NCBI GenBank assembly: GCA_948146395.1
Contig: OX411556.1
Coordinates: forward strand, 5,059,083-5,123,082
DNA: 64,000 bases
Source: Fragum whitleyi
Taxonomy: Eukaryota; Mollusca; Bivalvia; Cardiida; Cardiidae
Direction: 5' to 3'
Within the stretch, counting starts at the first letter, position 1. The number at the start of each line of letters is the position of its first letter. Shown here piece by piece: positions 21,817 to 32,750 of the stretch. The position numbers and the translations under genes were made by a program. The notes beneath the pieces were generated by a model. That model ran no database searches, was not told the DNA's origin, and saw only the letters and a program-made list of their open reading frames with translations.

Positions 21817-24800
21817 ATGGGTATATCTCGTTGTCTTAATTTTACAACTTGGAACGCAACCGGCATTATGTCGAGTTGTAGTTATTTGAGTGACTTCTTA
21901 GAAAAATACGGTATAGATATATGTGGTCTAAGTGAACATTGGTTATTTAGACGTGATATTAACCTATTTGATTCAATTAATACAAACTATTCTTATTACG
22001 CTATATCAGATCCAGATTTGGATATGCCTGGTAAACGTAAAGTTGGTAAAGGTGGTCTAGCTATAATGTGGAAAAAGACACTAGACTGCGATATAATACC
22101 ACTTCAATTAAACAGCAGATATATAATTGGTATCCAATTAAGACATAGTGCTGGAGAGTACATTTTCATATTTCAGGTTTATATACCGTGTAAAAATTAC
22201 TCAATTTACGAATATCAATACTGTTTAGAAGAAATAGAAAATGTTTTGTATTGTTATCAAACTCTCGGTGAAACTATTTTAATGGGCGATTTCAATACTG
22301 AATTACCTCCCTGGGATACTCTTGCGACAGAAAAATTAGATTCAAGAGGTAAATTCCTCTGTCAATTCCTTATTAATCTAGATATGATCCCTGTAAATTA
22401 TCTCCCTTTTTGCAGAGGTCCTAAATTTACAAATGTCCCATATAACAGTAAAAGGGAAACCATGATAGATTATATAATGATTAACTCAAGATCAGTCACG
22501 AAAGTAGAAGGCTGTATTATACATGATGATCACGCACTCAATGTATCGACACATCGACCTCTATCTTGTCGTTTGAATTTAGTAATACAATTTTCCGATA
22601 GTAATCGTAACTATAATGATACGATACTTTGGAAATCACTAAAGCCAAAGCATATCCGTGCATACACGCAATATTTAGAAAATAACCAGTCGCTAGAATC
22701 TTTATCTTACACTAATATCAATTCGAAACCCGATATTGACTCAATGTACAGTAATCTAGTGTGCATAATAAAAGAAGCGGATGCGAAATATATACCGAAA
22801 CCAAAATTTAAACCGCACATTAAACCGTATTGGACCGCGGAACTTACAAATTTACACAAAAACATGCGAGTTCTACGAACAAGGTGGTTAGCAGAAAATA
22901 AGCCACTTGATAACGACACATTCTTACGTTATAAACTAGCAAAGCGCGAGTTTCGCAAATTTCATCGACGTGCCGTTAAGTCTCATTTAAGAAAAGTAGA
23001 GGAAGAAATCGATATGTTCGCAGAAACAGATAGTTGTTCATTCTGGAAAACGATAAATAAAAGGCGTAAAACAAAAAATAATCCGACCTTTGAAATGTGC
23101 TTCAATGACGTCGTATGTGATTCTCCAGAATCGATCAATTCTGGTTGGATGAATTACTTCACCGATTTATACTCGTCCAACAATCCCTTAGAGACTAAGA
23201 TAAATGAAAGTATACATACCGTCCCCGAATCGCAAAATAATAATAATGATAATAATAATAGTAATAATAATAAACTTATTTTCAATAATAATGATATTTC
23301 ATTAGCTCTTAAATCATGCAAAAGAAATAAAGCATGTGGTTATGACGGCATTTACTATGAGCATATTATTTTTGGTGGAGACCGACTATTATCGGCTATC
23401 ACAAACCTCTTTAATGCTATGGCAAAGTTTCGCTACTGCCCAGTTGATCTGAAAAGGGGGGTAATTACGACTCTATACAAGGGAAATAATAAAAAGAAAA
23501 GCGACCCTGATTCTTATCGGGCAATATCGCTTTGCTCATCCTTACTAAAATTGTACGAGAAACTTATACTAAATAGTATTCATAATGATCTATCGTTTAA
23601 CAAATTACAGGGTGGATTTCAAGAAAAACTAAATTGTACGTTGACCTCATTTATGGCACGAGAATCAGTTTATTACGCCACTGAAAATAATTCGAAACTA
23701 TATGCATGCTATCTTGACGTAAAGCAAGCATTCGACAATGTTAATCATTGCTTACTTTTATCGAAATTATCTAAAACGAATATCGATAAATCAGTAATTG
23801 GCATTATCGAAAATTTGCTCACGGATGTATTCAGTTGTGTCCGTACAGACGGTATATATTCTGCGTGGTTCCCTATAGAAAAGGGAGCCAGGCAAGGTCA
23901 AATAATAAGTTCTAAGATGTACCTAATATACATTAACGATCTCATGAATAATATTGATCAAAGTAATGACTGCTTCCAATTTCGAGGCATTAGATATGGC
24001 TGCCCTACGGTTGCTGATGATATGATGCTCTTATCTTTAACAAAAAATGGGCTTCAACGATTGATTAACATATGTTTCAATTATTCGATTGAAAACTTGT
24101 ATACATACAATCCTTCTAAATGCAAAGTCATTGTATATAATGAATCTATATCTGACTATTCAAAATCTAAAAGAGAATGGTGCCTGGGTAATAACATTGT
24201 CGAAGAAACGGACAAATACTCGCATTTAGGTATAATCAATGAGAAAAACGGACAATTAAATATTTCTGTTCAACAATGCTGTAGCAAATTGCGCAGTACT
24301 TTCTTCAGCTTAAACGACTGTAGTATAAATAGGTTAACCTTACATCCATTAACCTTAAAACATGTCTATGAAACAATTGTTCTGTCAAAGGCCCTATATG
24401 GTAGTGAACTGTGGAACGAACTTTCAAACACGCAACTTCTTACACTCGAGCGCGCGCATAAACAATGCATTAAGCATATACAGGGTATGCCTCGTTCTAC
24501 ACCTACACCGCTTGTATATTGCTGCTTAAAAATGTTTCCCTTAGAAGCGTACATAGATAAAAGAAAACTCATATTTTTTGGACAGTTATGCAGATTAGAT
24601 ACTGAAATAAGAATAAAACTAATGTTTGCGGGTAGGTTAACATCATTTATGGAAACGCCGCATTCGGTTATCGGTTTTATGCCTGACATTTATCGTATCT
24701 TGGGAAAATATGGACTAAAACAATTCTTATATGATTACTTATCTGAAGCAACTTTCCCTTCCAGTCATGGTTGGAAAAAGATTGTCAATTGCTCGATCGA

Positions 24801-25278
24801 AACGTTTACGAAAAACAATATCTTATCAACAATAGTAAATACCCAAAGTCTTTCGCAATTCACATTAGTACATAACAATTTCACGCCATGTAATCTGTGG
24901 ATTTTCAGTAGGACGTATAGAGATCAGTTGAAATACTGTCAAAGTGCAATCTATATACTTTCAAGATTATTTTCAAACAAGTACCCAGTGCTATGTACTC
25001 AATGCAATGTAACTGTAGAATGCATATCAACCCATTTAATACTCTTTTGTTCTTTCCGTGACGCAATAAGGGATCAATTATGGATAGTTCTATTGAAAAG
25101 TCTAGGCGAAGACAACTTTAATAAATTTTGTGCACTTTCACCGTGCCTACAGGTTCTTGAACTTTTATCAGGGTGTACTAGTTTTGATATGCATGATAGT
25201 AACCGTATAGCATGCTTTAAGCAGATTCTAAAATGTATCCACATTTTAGCAAAAAGCTCATACATGTATTATAATTGA
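21817..25278 (+). CDS. LINE ORF2: APE endonuclease-reverse transcriptase, 1153 aa
   Basis: It nicks target DNA and copies the element's RNA at the nick (target-primed reverse transcription). The N-terminal APE-type endonuclease spans residues 1-250: TTWNATG (about 9), SEHWL (about 39), GDFNTE (about 157), DYIMIN (about 219) and STHRPLS (about 246). The last motif is normally SDH; here the Asp is Thr while the His is kept. Reverse transcriptase: GYDGIYYEHI (about 505), SYRAISLCSSLLKLYEK (about 566), LDVKQAFDN (about 632, motif A), GARQGQIISSKMYLIYINDL (about 689, motif B) and the catalytic VADDMML (about 730, motif C). The thumb region has LERAHKQCIKHIQGMPR, and the C terminus has a Cys/His motif CTQC..C...H..LFC (about 1059). 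There is no RNase H domain. The length is full for the class and no stop or frameshift was seen. Confidence 0.93.
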   Translation: MGISRCLNFTTWNATGIMSSCSYLSDFLEKYGIDICGLSEHWLFRRDINLFDSINTNYSYYAISDPDLDMPGKRKVGKGGLAIMWKKTLDCDIIPLQLNSRYIIGIQLRHSAGEYIFIFQVYIPCKNYSIYEYQYCLEEIENVLYCYQTLGETILMGDFNTELPPWDTLATEKLDSRGKFLCQFLINLDMIPVNYLPFCRGPKFTNVPYNSKRETMIDYIMINSRSVTKVEGCIIHDDHALNVSTHRPLSCRLNLVIQFSDSNRNYNDTILWKSLKPKHIRAYTQYLENNQSLESLSYTNINSKPDIDSMYSNLVCIIKEADAKYIPKPKFKPHIKPYWTAELTNLHKNMRVLRTRWLAENKPLDNDTFLRYKLAKREFRKFHRRAVKSHLRKVEEEIDMFAETDSCSFWKTINKRRKTKNNPTFEMCFNDVVCDSPESINSGWMNYFTDLYSSNNPLETKINESIHTVPESQNNNNDNNNSNNNKLIFNNNDISLALKSCKRNKACGYDGIYYEHIIFGGDRLLSAITNLFNAMAKFRYCPVDLKRGVITTLYKGNNKKKSDPDSYRAISLCSSLLKLYEKLILNSIHNDLSFNKLQGGFQEKLNCTLTSFMARESVYYATENNSKLYACYLDVKQAFDNVNHCLLLSKLSKTNIDKSVIGIIENLLTDVFSCVRTDGIYSAWFPIEKGARQGQIISSKMYLIYINDLMNNIDQSNDCFQFRGIRYGCPTVADDMMLLSLTKNGLQRLINICFNYSIENLYTYNPSKCKVIVYNESISDYSKSKREWCLGNNIVEETDKYSHLGIINEKNGQLNISVQQCCSKLRSTFFSLNDCSINRLTLHPLTLKHVYETIVLSKALYGSELWNELSNTQLLTLERAHKQCIKHIQGMPRSTPTPLVYCCLKMFPLEAYIDKRKLIFFGQLCRLDTEIRIKLMFAGRLTSFMETPHSVIGFMPDIYRILGKYGLKQFLYDYLSEATFPSSHGWKKIVNCSIETFTKNNILSTIVNTQSLSQFTLVHNNFTPCNLWIFSRTYRDQLKYCQSAIYILSRLFSNKYPVLCTQCNVTVECISTHLILFCSFRDAIRDQLWIVLLKSLGEDNFNKFCALSPCLQVLELLSGCTSFDMHDSNRIACFKQILKCIHILAKSSYMYYN

Positions 25279-25726
25279 CATGTTAAATAAGAATTCTATG
25301 TAATTGAGATTTTGAAGGAAATGTTACTTTATCTTCGTTAAAGTGCTTACTTTGTAACGTCGATGGACGGCCGAAACATCGTAGCCACGGCCTACGTAAA
25401 ATGTGGCTTTGGTGTGTCGCCCCCAACGATGGCATAAAAAAAAAGAGATTGCCTTGGGCTTCTAACTTTGTATATATATTTGCGTATAATGACATTTAAA
25501 AATAGAATCGCTTTTTTGACTGGTCGTTGTTATTGCAATCACAAGTCAAAATAGCGTGTTCAAGTAATAAAATGCATAACCATTTTTCTTCGTGCTGTAT
25601 AAATGTATATTATTCTAATTGTACATATGCCTTTATGTATTGTTTACATGTCACTTTGATGTTTGTTCTATTGTGTTGTTCTCTTCATACCTGGAGGAAT
25701 AAAAGATTATCTATCTATCTATCTAT
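25279..25726 (+). other. LINE 3' UTR and TATC tail
   Basis: Contains a GTAGCCAC..GTGGCTTTG inverted pair (about 25380-25410) that could form a 3' stem-loop, an AATAAA near 25699 and a short (TATC)n tail in place of poly-A. Confidence 0.7.
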
Positions 25727-25734
25727 AATTATTT

Positions 25735-25764
25735 ATCTTGTCAATTTCTCAATGTTGTTAACTG
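25735..25764 (+). mobile_element. Family A MITE, right-end fragment
   Basis: CTTGTCAATTTCTCAATG then TTGTTAACTG-TA is the family's right terminus, lying directly after the LINE tail. It pairs with the left part at 19371-19598; about 150-200 bp of the MITE between them is missing. Confidence 0.75.
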
Positions 25765-25766
25765 TA

Positions 25767-26687
25767 AAAGTGCCCCTAATGAGTTCAACAACATAAAATT
25801 CGATACTAGTGAAATCATATAAACTTAATACGATGTCCCATGAAGTAATGTATGGTTTTGCAATACAAAAATGAAAATGAATTAGTAAAATGAATTGGAA
25901 AAATATTGTTGATTCGTTTATGAACAAGTATTGTTTACTGTTGCACTGAATGTTTATCACAAATAAACATTAAGAAAATTGACGAATATAACCTAAATAG
26001 TTAAGGACATATATAAAGCTTCGAGAAAAAGAAACAGTACATTTCGAACGGTTTAAAGTTGAAAATTCATAAAATAATTATATAAGCCAAATCACAACAA
26101 TTAAATTTTACATAAACTGGCAATAGAAAAAATTACAACGGTATATGTAGAATTCACTATTTTGACTCGTCGATTGCATACAATTGTACTGTAATCACAA
26201 GTCACAATACCGCAATCGAGTTATACCAGAGCATACGAATAATTTTATTTGTCAACCGAATTTTTACTGAATTCATCAAGAAAAATGGGCAAATAGTTGT
26301 ACCTAATCTTCATAACACAAATGGCATGTATAATTTATAATTGCGAATCTTTTAATTTGAAAGCGCAATGAACTTTAGATGAAATATAAAAAGACATTTT
26401 TGATATGGCATGAAAACAAAGTAAAAATTGGGAGTTAAAAAGCTAATAGGAGAAATCATCTTCATTTCAGTCAGTGTAATCAAAAAATCAGAATAGATTT
26501 ATATTTTCTCTTCTAATTTTACTACAACTCATATGAATATTTGCATTTTTTCGGAAGAAGGGGAAAACTGTCGATTGATTGCAAGCGCCAATAGTTGGAG
26601 ATAAGAAGGCTTACCAAAACGATTCATTCCGACGGAAATAAATTCTTTTCTTTATTTTGACGGCGGAACGCCGTAAGCATTATTAGT
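25767..26687. other. AT-rich DNA, no feature recognised
   Basis: There are two similar short imperfect inversions, near 25512-25556 and 26158-26212 (TTTTGACT..GTCG / ATCACAAGTCA), so a small repeat may be present. Otherwise nothing. Confidence 0.4.
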
Positions 26688-26822
26688 TATACGGTTCTTG
26701 CCGGGGTATATGACGATTTATTCCCGGCTGGAAAAATGATGTCACCCGAGCCGTAGGCGAGGGTTGACATCATTTTTACTGCCGGGAATAAATCGTCATA
26801 CACCCCGGCAAGAAACCGTATT
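26688..26822. repeat. Long GC-rich foldback, ~58-bp arms
   Basis: The left arm TACGGTTCTTGCCGGGGTAT...ATTCCCGGC..GATGTCACCC and the right arm GGGTTGACATC..GCCGGGAATA...ACCCCGGCAAGAAACCGTA are near-perfect complements around GAGCCGTAGGCGA. The GC content stands out from its surroundings. The flanks (to about 27010, with a TGACGTCAC) may belong to the same element. Confidence 0.88.
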
Positions 26823-28648
26823 ACGAATTTATTATACTTCAAAGTTTTAGGGCTAAATATCTGTCTTTTGTCTATTTTATGCGTTCGTATAAACCGATTT
26901 CTTTTAAACCACCAATATCCCTTATTGCACCCCTATGAAAAGTAAACATGTAGAAAGTGACGTAATTTATAGTTGTGACGTCACACTTCTACACTCTGCG
27001 CTTTTGTAATATGGAAGCGTTTGTTGGCTGAAACTGCGAGAAACTTGGCACTTTAAATGGATAGATTGTACAAATTTAAGGTATTTATTGACATCTATAT
27101 CATTTTTTATTTGCACATTATTAACTGACATCCTTTTCAACTGTATCCTAGTGTGTATATTCGGGATGTGTTATCAGCGAATCGAGAGAAACATGGCTGC
27201 CATTACCGTTTTGATTTTTTGTCTAAGTTCACGTCGAGGCGCCTTAAGGAAACATTAGAGGTAATACCGGAGCGGCCGTAGCTATCAATGTTTGTCAGGA
27301 CAGCATTAACTAATGAAAATGCTAGAATTTTCTTTGCAGTATAATAAATATCTATGGCTCAATCTGTAAATAGCCACAATCCGTCACTTTCATATTGGAT
27401 TTCTAAAGACTGGTAACGGTTTTCCATCACAAGTCTTAGAAATTTGAAAATGTCGGATACTTTATAAGGCCGTGCTTAAGGATTTTTTAATCGTCTTCGA
27501 AAGGTGGTTATTCCAGTGTTTCATCCATGTATATAACGTCCGCCCAAGAAAAAAACCCTCTTAGAATTAATATTGAAAACTCGACATTATAATAAGTTAA
27601 TAAAGTACATGGACATAACAAATAGGCACACACTCTAGTGAGAATAAAAAAAACATACAATATTTTTTATCATTAAATGAAACATAAAATTTATCTAATT
27701 TAATGATAAGCTTAATGTCATGATAATTGTATGGTATCCACACTTGTTTTCTTAAAGCGAGTTTGCAGAAATTGAAGAATGCTCAAACCATTTGCAAAAG
27801 TGAATAATGTATTCAACACTTGGTCTAGGGGACAAATGCACTTAAAAGTAAAAGAAAATAGACAAATAATGAAAAACAAAAGCATCAATAAAAAATATTG
27901 AAATAATTATGCAGATAGAAAAAATCTAAAAAAGAATAAGCATGCTTTATGTATACTGATCCCCATGCTTACTAATTCGTTATTTTCTACAGACAGAGTA
28001 ATCGAGTATACATCTATGATTCTTTATTAAAAGAAAATTACCATGCACTTTTTGAAATCAGTTTTCAAGATCAAGAGCATACATCAAATAAATGCAAAAT
28101 TCTTAGAAAATAGTGTGGTATTGTCTTTTTTATATATCTTATTCACAAGCAGATATATACCTCTGCTAGGCGCTCGACTTTCACGCCTGTTGTAATAAAT
28201 CAGCGTGGCAGCTGCAGTAAATTTAAGTTAATTGTATATAAAAGTAAGTAACGAAAATTAAAAAAAAAAAAATAAACTAACACTCACGGCATTAGACGTT
28301 TTGGATAAAGGATCTATAATTTTAATACTTAGATCTAGTAACCGAAAAATTTAGAAAATGAAATGCACAAAATTAATGCTCAATGTTACAACGATATACA
28401 TGACAAGAAAAGAGCTATCAACGAAAAAGAGAAATCTTACCTTACGTTTATCATATTAGGAAATTGATTGTTTAATTACAAACATATTTTGCATAATTAT
28501 ACGTTTAAGAGTATATTTTTTTTCTTGAGAGGTATATCCTTCCCATCAGACACAATGATAATCTAGGTCTAGCTACACGAAAAACATCCATTGCGAATCC
28601 GATCAAGTTTGACAAAATTAGGCTGCACAACCACAGAAGATGGTTAAG
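26823..28648. other. AT-rich DNA, no supported gene
   Basis: A short ATG-initiated frame at about 27193 (MAAITVLIF...) ends after 21 codons and is not supported. Otherwise no feature was seen. Confidence 0.45.
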
Positions 28649-29044
28649 TATAGTTAGTTACATCGTTAAATTGACATTCATCTCGGTCAAAATCATTCTA
28701 AATCGTTCACTCAGCGCTCAATTCATTCAATCCAAACACTTACTCAAACCACGCTAAAAATGGCTTTAAAATGTAAGATCAAAAACTACCTTCAAAACTG
28801 ATAGAACAAGAACCGAATCGCGATTTCAGTGATATAATTGGAATTTTAAGCGTCCGATTGGTTCTTGAAGATATATGAAGCTATTTATTTAATTTTTGTG
28901 CGTATTTTATCAAAGGGAGGTAATACATATCGATAATGGATTACCTCCCTTTAATTTCACACAAAAACTCTCATTCATTCAATATCATTCTTAAATCATT
29001 CAAAAATCATTCACCTTGTCAATTTCACGATGTTGTTAACAGTA
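28649..29044 (+). mobile_element. Family A MITE, complete
   Basis: It starts TA-TAGTTAGTTACATCGTTAA and ends CAATTTCACGATGTTGTTAACAG-TA. It contains CGCTCAATTCATTCAATCC, AAGCGTCCGATTGGTTCTTG and the GGGAGGTAATACATATCGAT / ATGGATTACCTCCC centre, in which the inner palindrome arm is deleted. Confidence 0.9.
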
Positions 29045-29056
29045 CCATCCATATTT

Positions 29057-29119
29057 CGAAATCAAAGGTGCTGATTAGATGCGCATTTACTGCGCAGCTA
29101 ATCAGTGTCTTCGATTTCG
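29057..29119. repeat. Short perfect-core palindrome
   Basis: CGAAATC...GCTGATTAG.TGCGCA / TGCGCA.CTAATCAG...GATTTCG, with a 5-nt loop, lies 13 bp beyond the MITE end. Its origin is unknown. Confidence 0.8.
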
Positions 29120-29610
29120 CAAATACACATGGTTAGTTTTCTCATAGCTAGGCCAATGTATATACGCAAACTCCACCATCATGCCATGAAGGGTCAAATT
29201 TTAAATAGCATACATAAAAGCATTGGGCTGCAACGGATTTGTGAACCACCTCTACCTGAAAACAGTATTCGAAATCTTTCTCAAATGTCTTAAAAAGCAG
29301 AAAAAACCAACATGTACATGTACCACTATCTAAACCGAACTGTAACAGTGGTGGTTATTGTTTAACTATTGTTAGTCCATTAATATTAACAAAACGATAG
29401 ACAAGTTATTTTGGTTTCTAAATAATTTCAGTTAGATGTTAGGAATAATCAAACTAATGCAATTATTAAACAATAAACTCATTAATCAAAACTAAGACAA
29501 ATGCAAATTTAGGATTAGTCCTTCAAAATCTTAACACCGAACGTTAACAATGAGGTATGTTTTATGGAAAAGCAACCACAAATGTGACACCGATTCTAAG
29601 AAAAAATGTA

Positions 29611-30032
29611 TTACAGTTAGTAAGATCGTGAAATTGACATTAATCTCAATTAAAACCGTTATTAATCGCTCACTCAGCGTTCCATTCATTCTTTCCAAAC
29701 GCTCTCTCAAACCAATCAAAAACACTCTAAAATCGCTAAAAAAGATAACATCAGCAACTACATTCAAAATAATTATAGGTAAAAAAAATAGCGATTTCAC
29801 TGATATAATTGAAATTGTAAGCGTCTGATTGCTTTTGCTAGAATTTGTTTGCTAATTTTAATAAAGGGAGGTGATAAATATCGCTAATTTTGTTCACTCT
29901 GAACAAAAATAGCGATTTTAAATTACCTGTCTTTAAATTCACTCAGAACTCATTCATCGCATTCATTACATTCAATTCCAAAATCATTCAAAAATCATTC
30001 AACTTGTCAATTTAACGATGTTGTTAACTGTA
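29611..30032 (+). mobile_element. Family A MITE, complete reference copy
   Basis: It starts TTA-CAGTTAGTAAGATCGTGAA and ends TTTAACGATGTTGTTAACTG-TA. All family landmarks are present: CTCACTCAGCGTTCCATTC, GATATAATTGAAATTGTAAG and a full central palindrome (ATATCGCTAATTTTGTTCAC / CTGAACAAAAATAGCGATTT). Confidence 0.92.
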
Positions 30033-30059
30033 CATATATCTGATAAGAATTTTTCTCAC

Positions 30060-30234
30060 ACCAGTACTACCATTACATTTTTTTCTAGTCTCCAGCTGCT
30101 ATCCCACATAGGCCTACGATTATCGACCCATTGGTGGGAAAGAATAGTCGGAAAGAATGATTGCTGCCGTCGGGAATCGAACCCGGGACCTCTAAATTGA
30201 CAGCCCGACGCGCTACCAACTGCGCTATGACGGC
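30060..30234 (-). mobile_element. tRNA-derived SINE
   Basis: On the minus strand the head shows an A box TAGCGCAGTTGG (30217-30228) and a B box GGTTCGATTCC (30173-30183), both matching the pol III consensus, with GCCGTC/GACGGC as outer stem. The anticodon stem does not pair, so it is not a working tRNA. The body continues with GGGTCGATAATCGTAGGCC and GGGATAGCAGCTGGAGACTA and ends in an A-rich run near 30080. Confidence 0.8.
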
Positions 30235-30240
30235 GTCGAG

Positions 30241-32282
30241 AGCTTGTATGAAACCCCGGACCGAACACATAAACTTCTAGAGTAATTGTGAAAATACAAA
30301 GTCAATAACGTATCAACATGTCATGATGCAAATTCCCAACATTTTCTCATTCCGGCTAATGCAAAAACATTTTGTGAACGGGTTTTTAGGAAGTAAGTTT
30401 CACAATTGAGTGGCTTATATGAAAGCCAAACAAGTCCAGGCTGCCAAGCTAGGAGGATTTACAACTGAGTGTGCCTGGCCAGTGTTCAGAGAGACGTAGA
30501 ATTAAATTTATCCTATTAAATCATCACACTAATTAATTTCGTTATATAGTTCAGAGCTACAGATAGAGGTTTTTTTTATTTTAGATGATTTTCTATTTCA
30601 ATAACTCAGCACGTAAGTAGTTGCATTGATAAATGTTTAATAAACATTTGTTAGATCTATTTCATTCACTATTGAATTCTCTCATATCATTATCCAAACA
30701 AATAAAATATACAAAAGCCTTACACATCTCCGTTCTACCAGCTAAAATAAAACATAATAAATAAGCAAGTTTTTTAGACCTTGGAAACATATATTCTTTA
30801 TTTAATGATACACTATATCTTAAAAACTAACAATCGGATAAGATATCCAACAGCGAATGTATATCATATGTTTATTTTCAAAAGATGACAATGAAACTTC
30901 AAATACAGTCAATGAATTAAATATATATGTTACCATCAATCAGATCAAAAATATAAACTTCAAGCAAACAAACGCACGAACCTGTAATACCACAGCGCTT
31001 AAAAAATGCCTAGTCCCGGGGTTGTCGACTAAGATGTTGAAATATAATAGGTCAAAATTGGTATCCCGTTTGCACGCAAATGTAAGTTCAAAACAGGCTT
31101 CAATTTCTTAGATAGAGAGATTATCATGACCACTCATTCGTATAAAACGAGTCATCTTTAAACAGATAAAAACGTGACTTTGTCCAGTTGTTATCTATTT
31201 TTTTGATGACGAGTTTCATTTATTTGTTTGTTGTTGTTTTTTCTGGACACACATTTGATATTCTATTTTTAATATAACACGGAATTTTGTGATAAATCGA
31301 CACACTTCTTTAAATTCATTGATTAAGATTTTTTGCGTTACATATGACGCCAAGTGCAAAAAGACGTCATCGCATCCAGATGACGTAGCTTTCACGGCAA
31401 CAAAATAGTGTTGCTTTACCCTTTAAGCTCATTTGCATAGTTACTCCATTTGTGAAATGACACCCCTGTAATATAACAATCATTTAACGGTATTGTTTCG
31501 CTACCGCGATGTAGGTCATACTACATACAGATTTAACCTTTCTGTTCTTTCAGACATTACGTATACCCATATATGTGCATAAAATGAACGATCGTATACT
31601 AGAATTTCCAACACAGAGCATCCTCAAATAGAAAACGTGATCAACAGGTCCATGCTTGTTTCAGTAATCTCACGATCACATTTTCACTTAAATAAACCAC
31701 AATTATAATGCAAGCCATTATTCTAAATAGGAGGCAACGCCAACTCCGGATCTGCAAATAAAACCATACATTCAAGTCTGCAAGCAAAATAAATAAAAAC
31801 AATAGTAAAAAGCAAGCACAAAGGGTGGTCAGGAGGTTATCGCCTGGTTTAAAAGAAGAAAAAATCATCACCATGCTCATGCACTTGTAACTGTGGTCAG
31901 ACAACGACTAGCCTCACAAATTCATTAAATTAAAAAAGAGAATTCGATAGACCAAAATTATATAAAACCCCTATTTCGCCGTAAAAGCAACATCTCTTAA
32001 TATTCTGTACTTGGTGAAATAAACTGTACTACGTATAGACTGACATGTACATAACTTGACGCTCTTCTAGATTTTGATTTCAAAAAGAAAAGTCTTGAAA
32101 TTACGAACGAATCTTCATATTAGAACATTGTATTAATATTTCAAGATAAATAATGAATATCAGTAATCAAAAACATTTTCGTCTATATTTACAAGGAACA
32201 AAACCGGCACAACGTTTGACCACAGTCGGACAAGCACATACCATAATCGAAATCCTTTAAGAGACCTGCCCCCTCCTGCCCC
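30241..32282. other. AT-rich DNA, no supported gene
   Basis: No feature recognised. It may contain the 3' UTR of the minus-strand candidate exon at 32283. Confidence 0.45.
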
Positions 32283-32398
32283 CTAGCGTACTATTCTAGG
32301 GGCCCCAGAATAGAGGATGCCAATATTGTTGACTGTGGGGATGGAACCGTTGCCTCGTCGTCCTCCAGTATGATGGTACAGATGATTGGCTGGACCTC
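32283..32398 (-). CDS. Candidate terminal exon, low confidence
   Basis: A GC-rich island in AT-rich DNA. On the minus strand a fair acceptor (TTATTTGCCTATAG) opens at 32398. One frame (first two bases completing a split codon) runs 37 codons to a TAG at 32283: GPANHLYHHTGGRRGNGSIP... ending SGAPRIVR. A second frame (phase 0) is also open, to a stop at 32291, so the frame is not decided. A second GC-rich island (32575-32640, minus) could be an upstream exon but lacks a clear donor. No family is recognised, and it may not be coding. Confidence 0.3.
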
Positions 32399-32750
32399 CT
32401 ATAGGCAAATAATAAAGCAAATGACTAAGCTTAAAAATGAATTGATGAAATAAATGTTATAAATAATCATAATATCGAGCTGTGAAATTTAAATTACATC
32501 TGTAAGTGAAAGACTGGAGTTTACTGATTGTTAGGTGATACTTGATATTCTTAAATAAATTGACATAGACATGTGTGGGACGGAGCCTCTCTCCGGTCTT
32601 TCATATTGATTTCGGCCGCAGATCCAATGTGAGCTGATATGTTCTATAAAGATTAACCATGTCAGACTTAACTCCGAGTATTTCTATTTAGCAGCCAGCA
32701 AAGACATAAAAGTGAATAGTATAGTTTTCTATATGCTCAAATCGGCTACG

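Larger units (their letters stand above)
19599..25726 (+). mobile_element. Full-length non-LTR retrotransposon (LINE)
   Basis: A two-ORF element with ~380 bp of 5' UTR, ORF1 (19981-21762), a 54-bp spacer, ORF2 (21817-25278), a ~430-bp 3' UTR with AATAAA (about 25699) and a TATC-repeat tail (25707-25726). Both ORFs are open with no internal stop, so it may be recent. The 5' boundary is inferred from where the interrupted MITE stops. The clade is not resolved: APE-type endonuclease, a C-terminal Cys/His motif and no RNase H place it near the CR1/Jockey-like elements. Confidence 0.88.

Noticed and set aside
27193..27258. Possible signal-peptide start (MAAITVLIFCLS)
   Set aside because: Stops after 21 codons, with no supported donor in frame.
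30171..30236. Functional tRNA gene (minus)
   Set aside because: A and B boxes are perfect but the anticodon stem does not pair and a SINE body follows.
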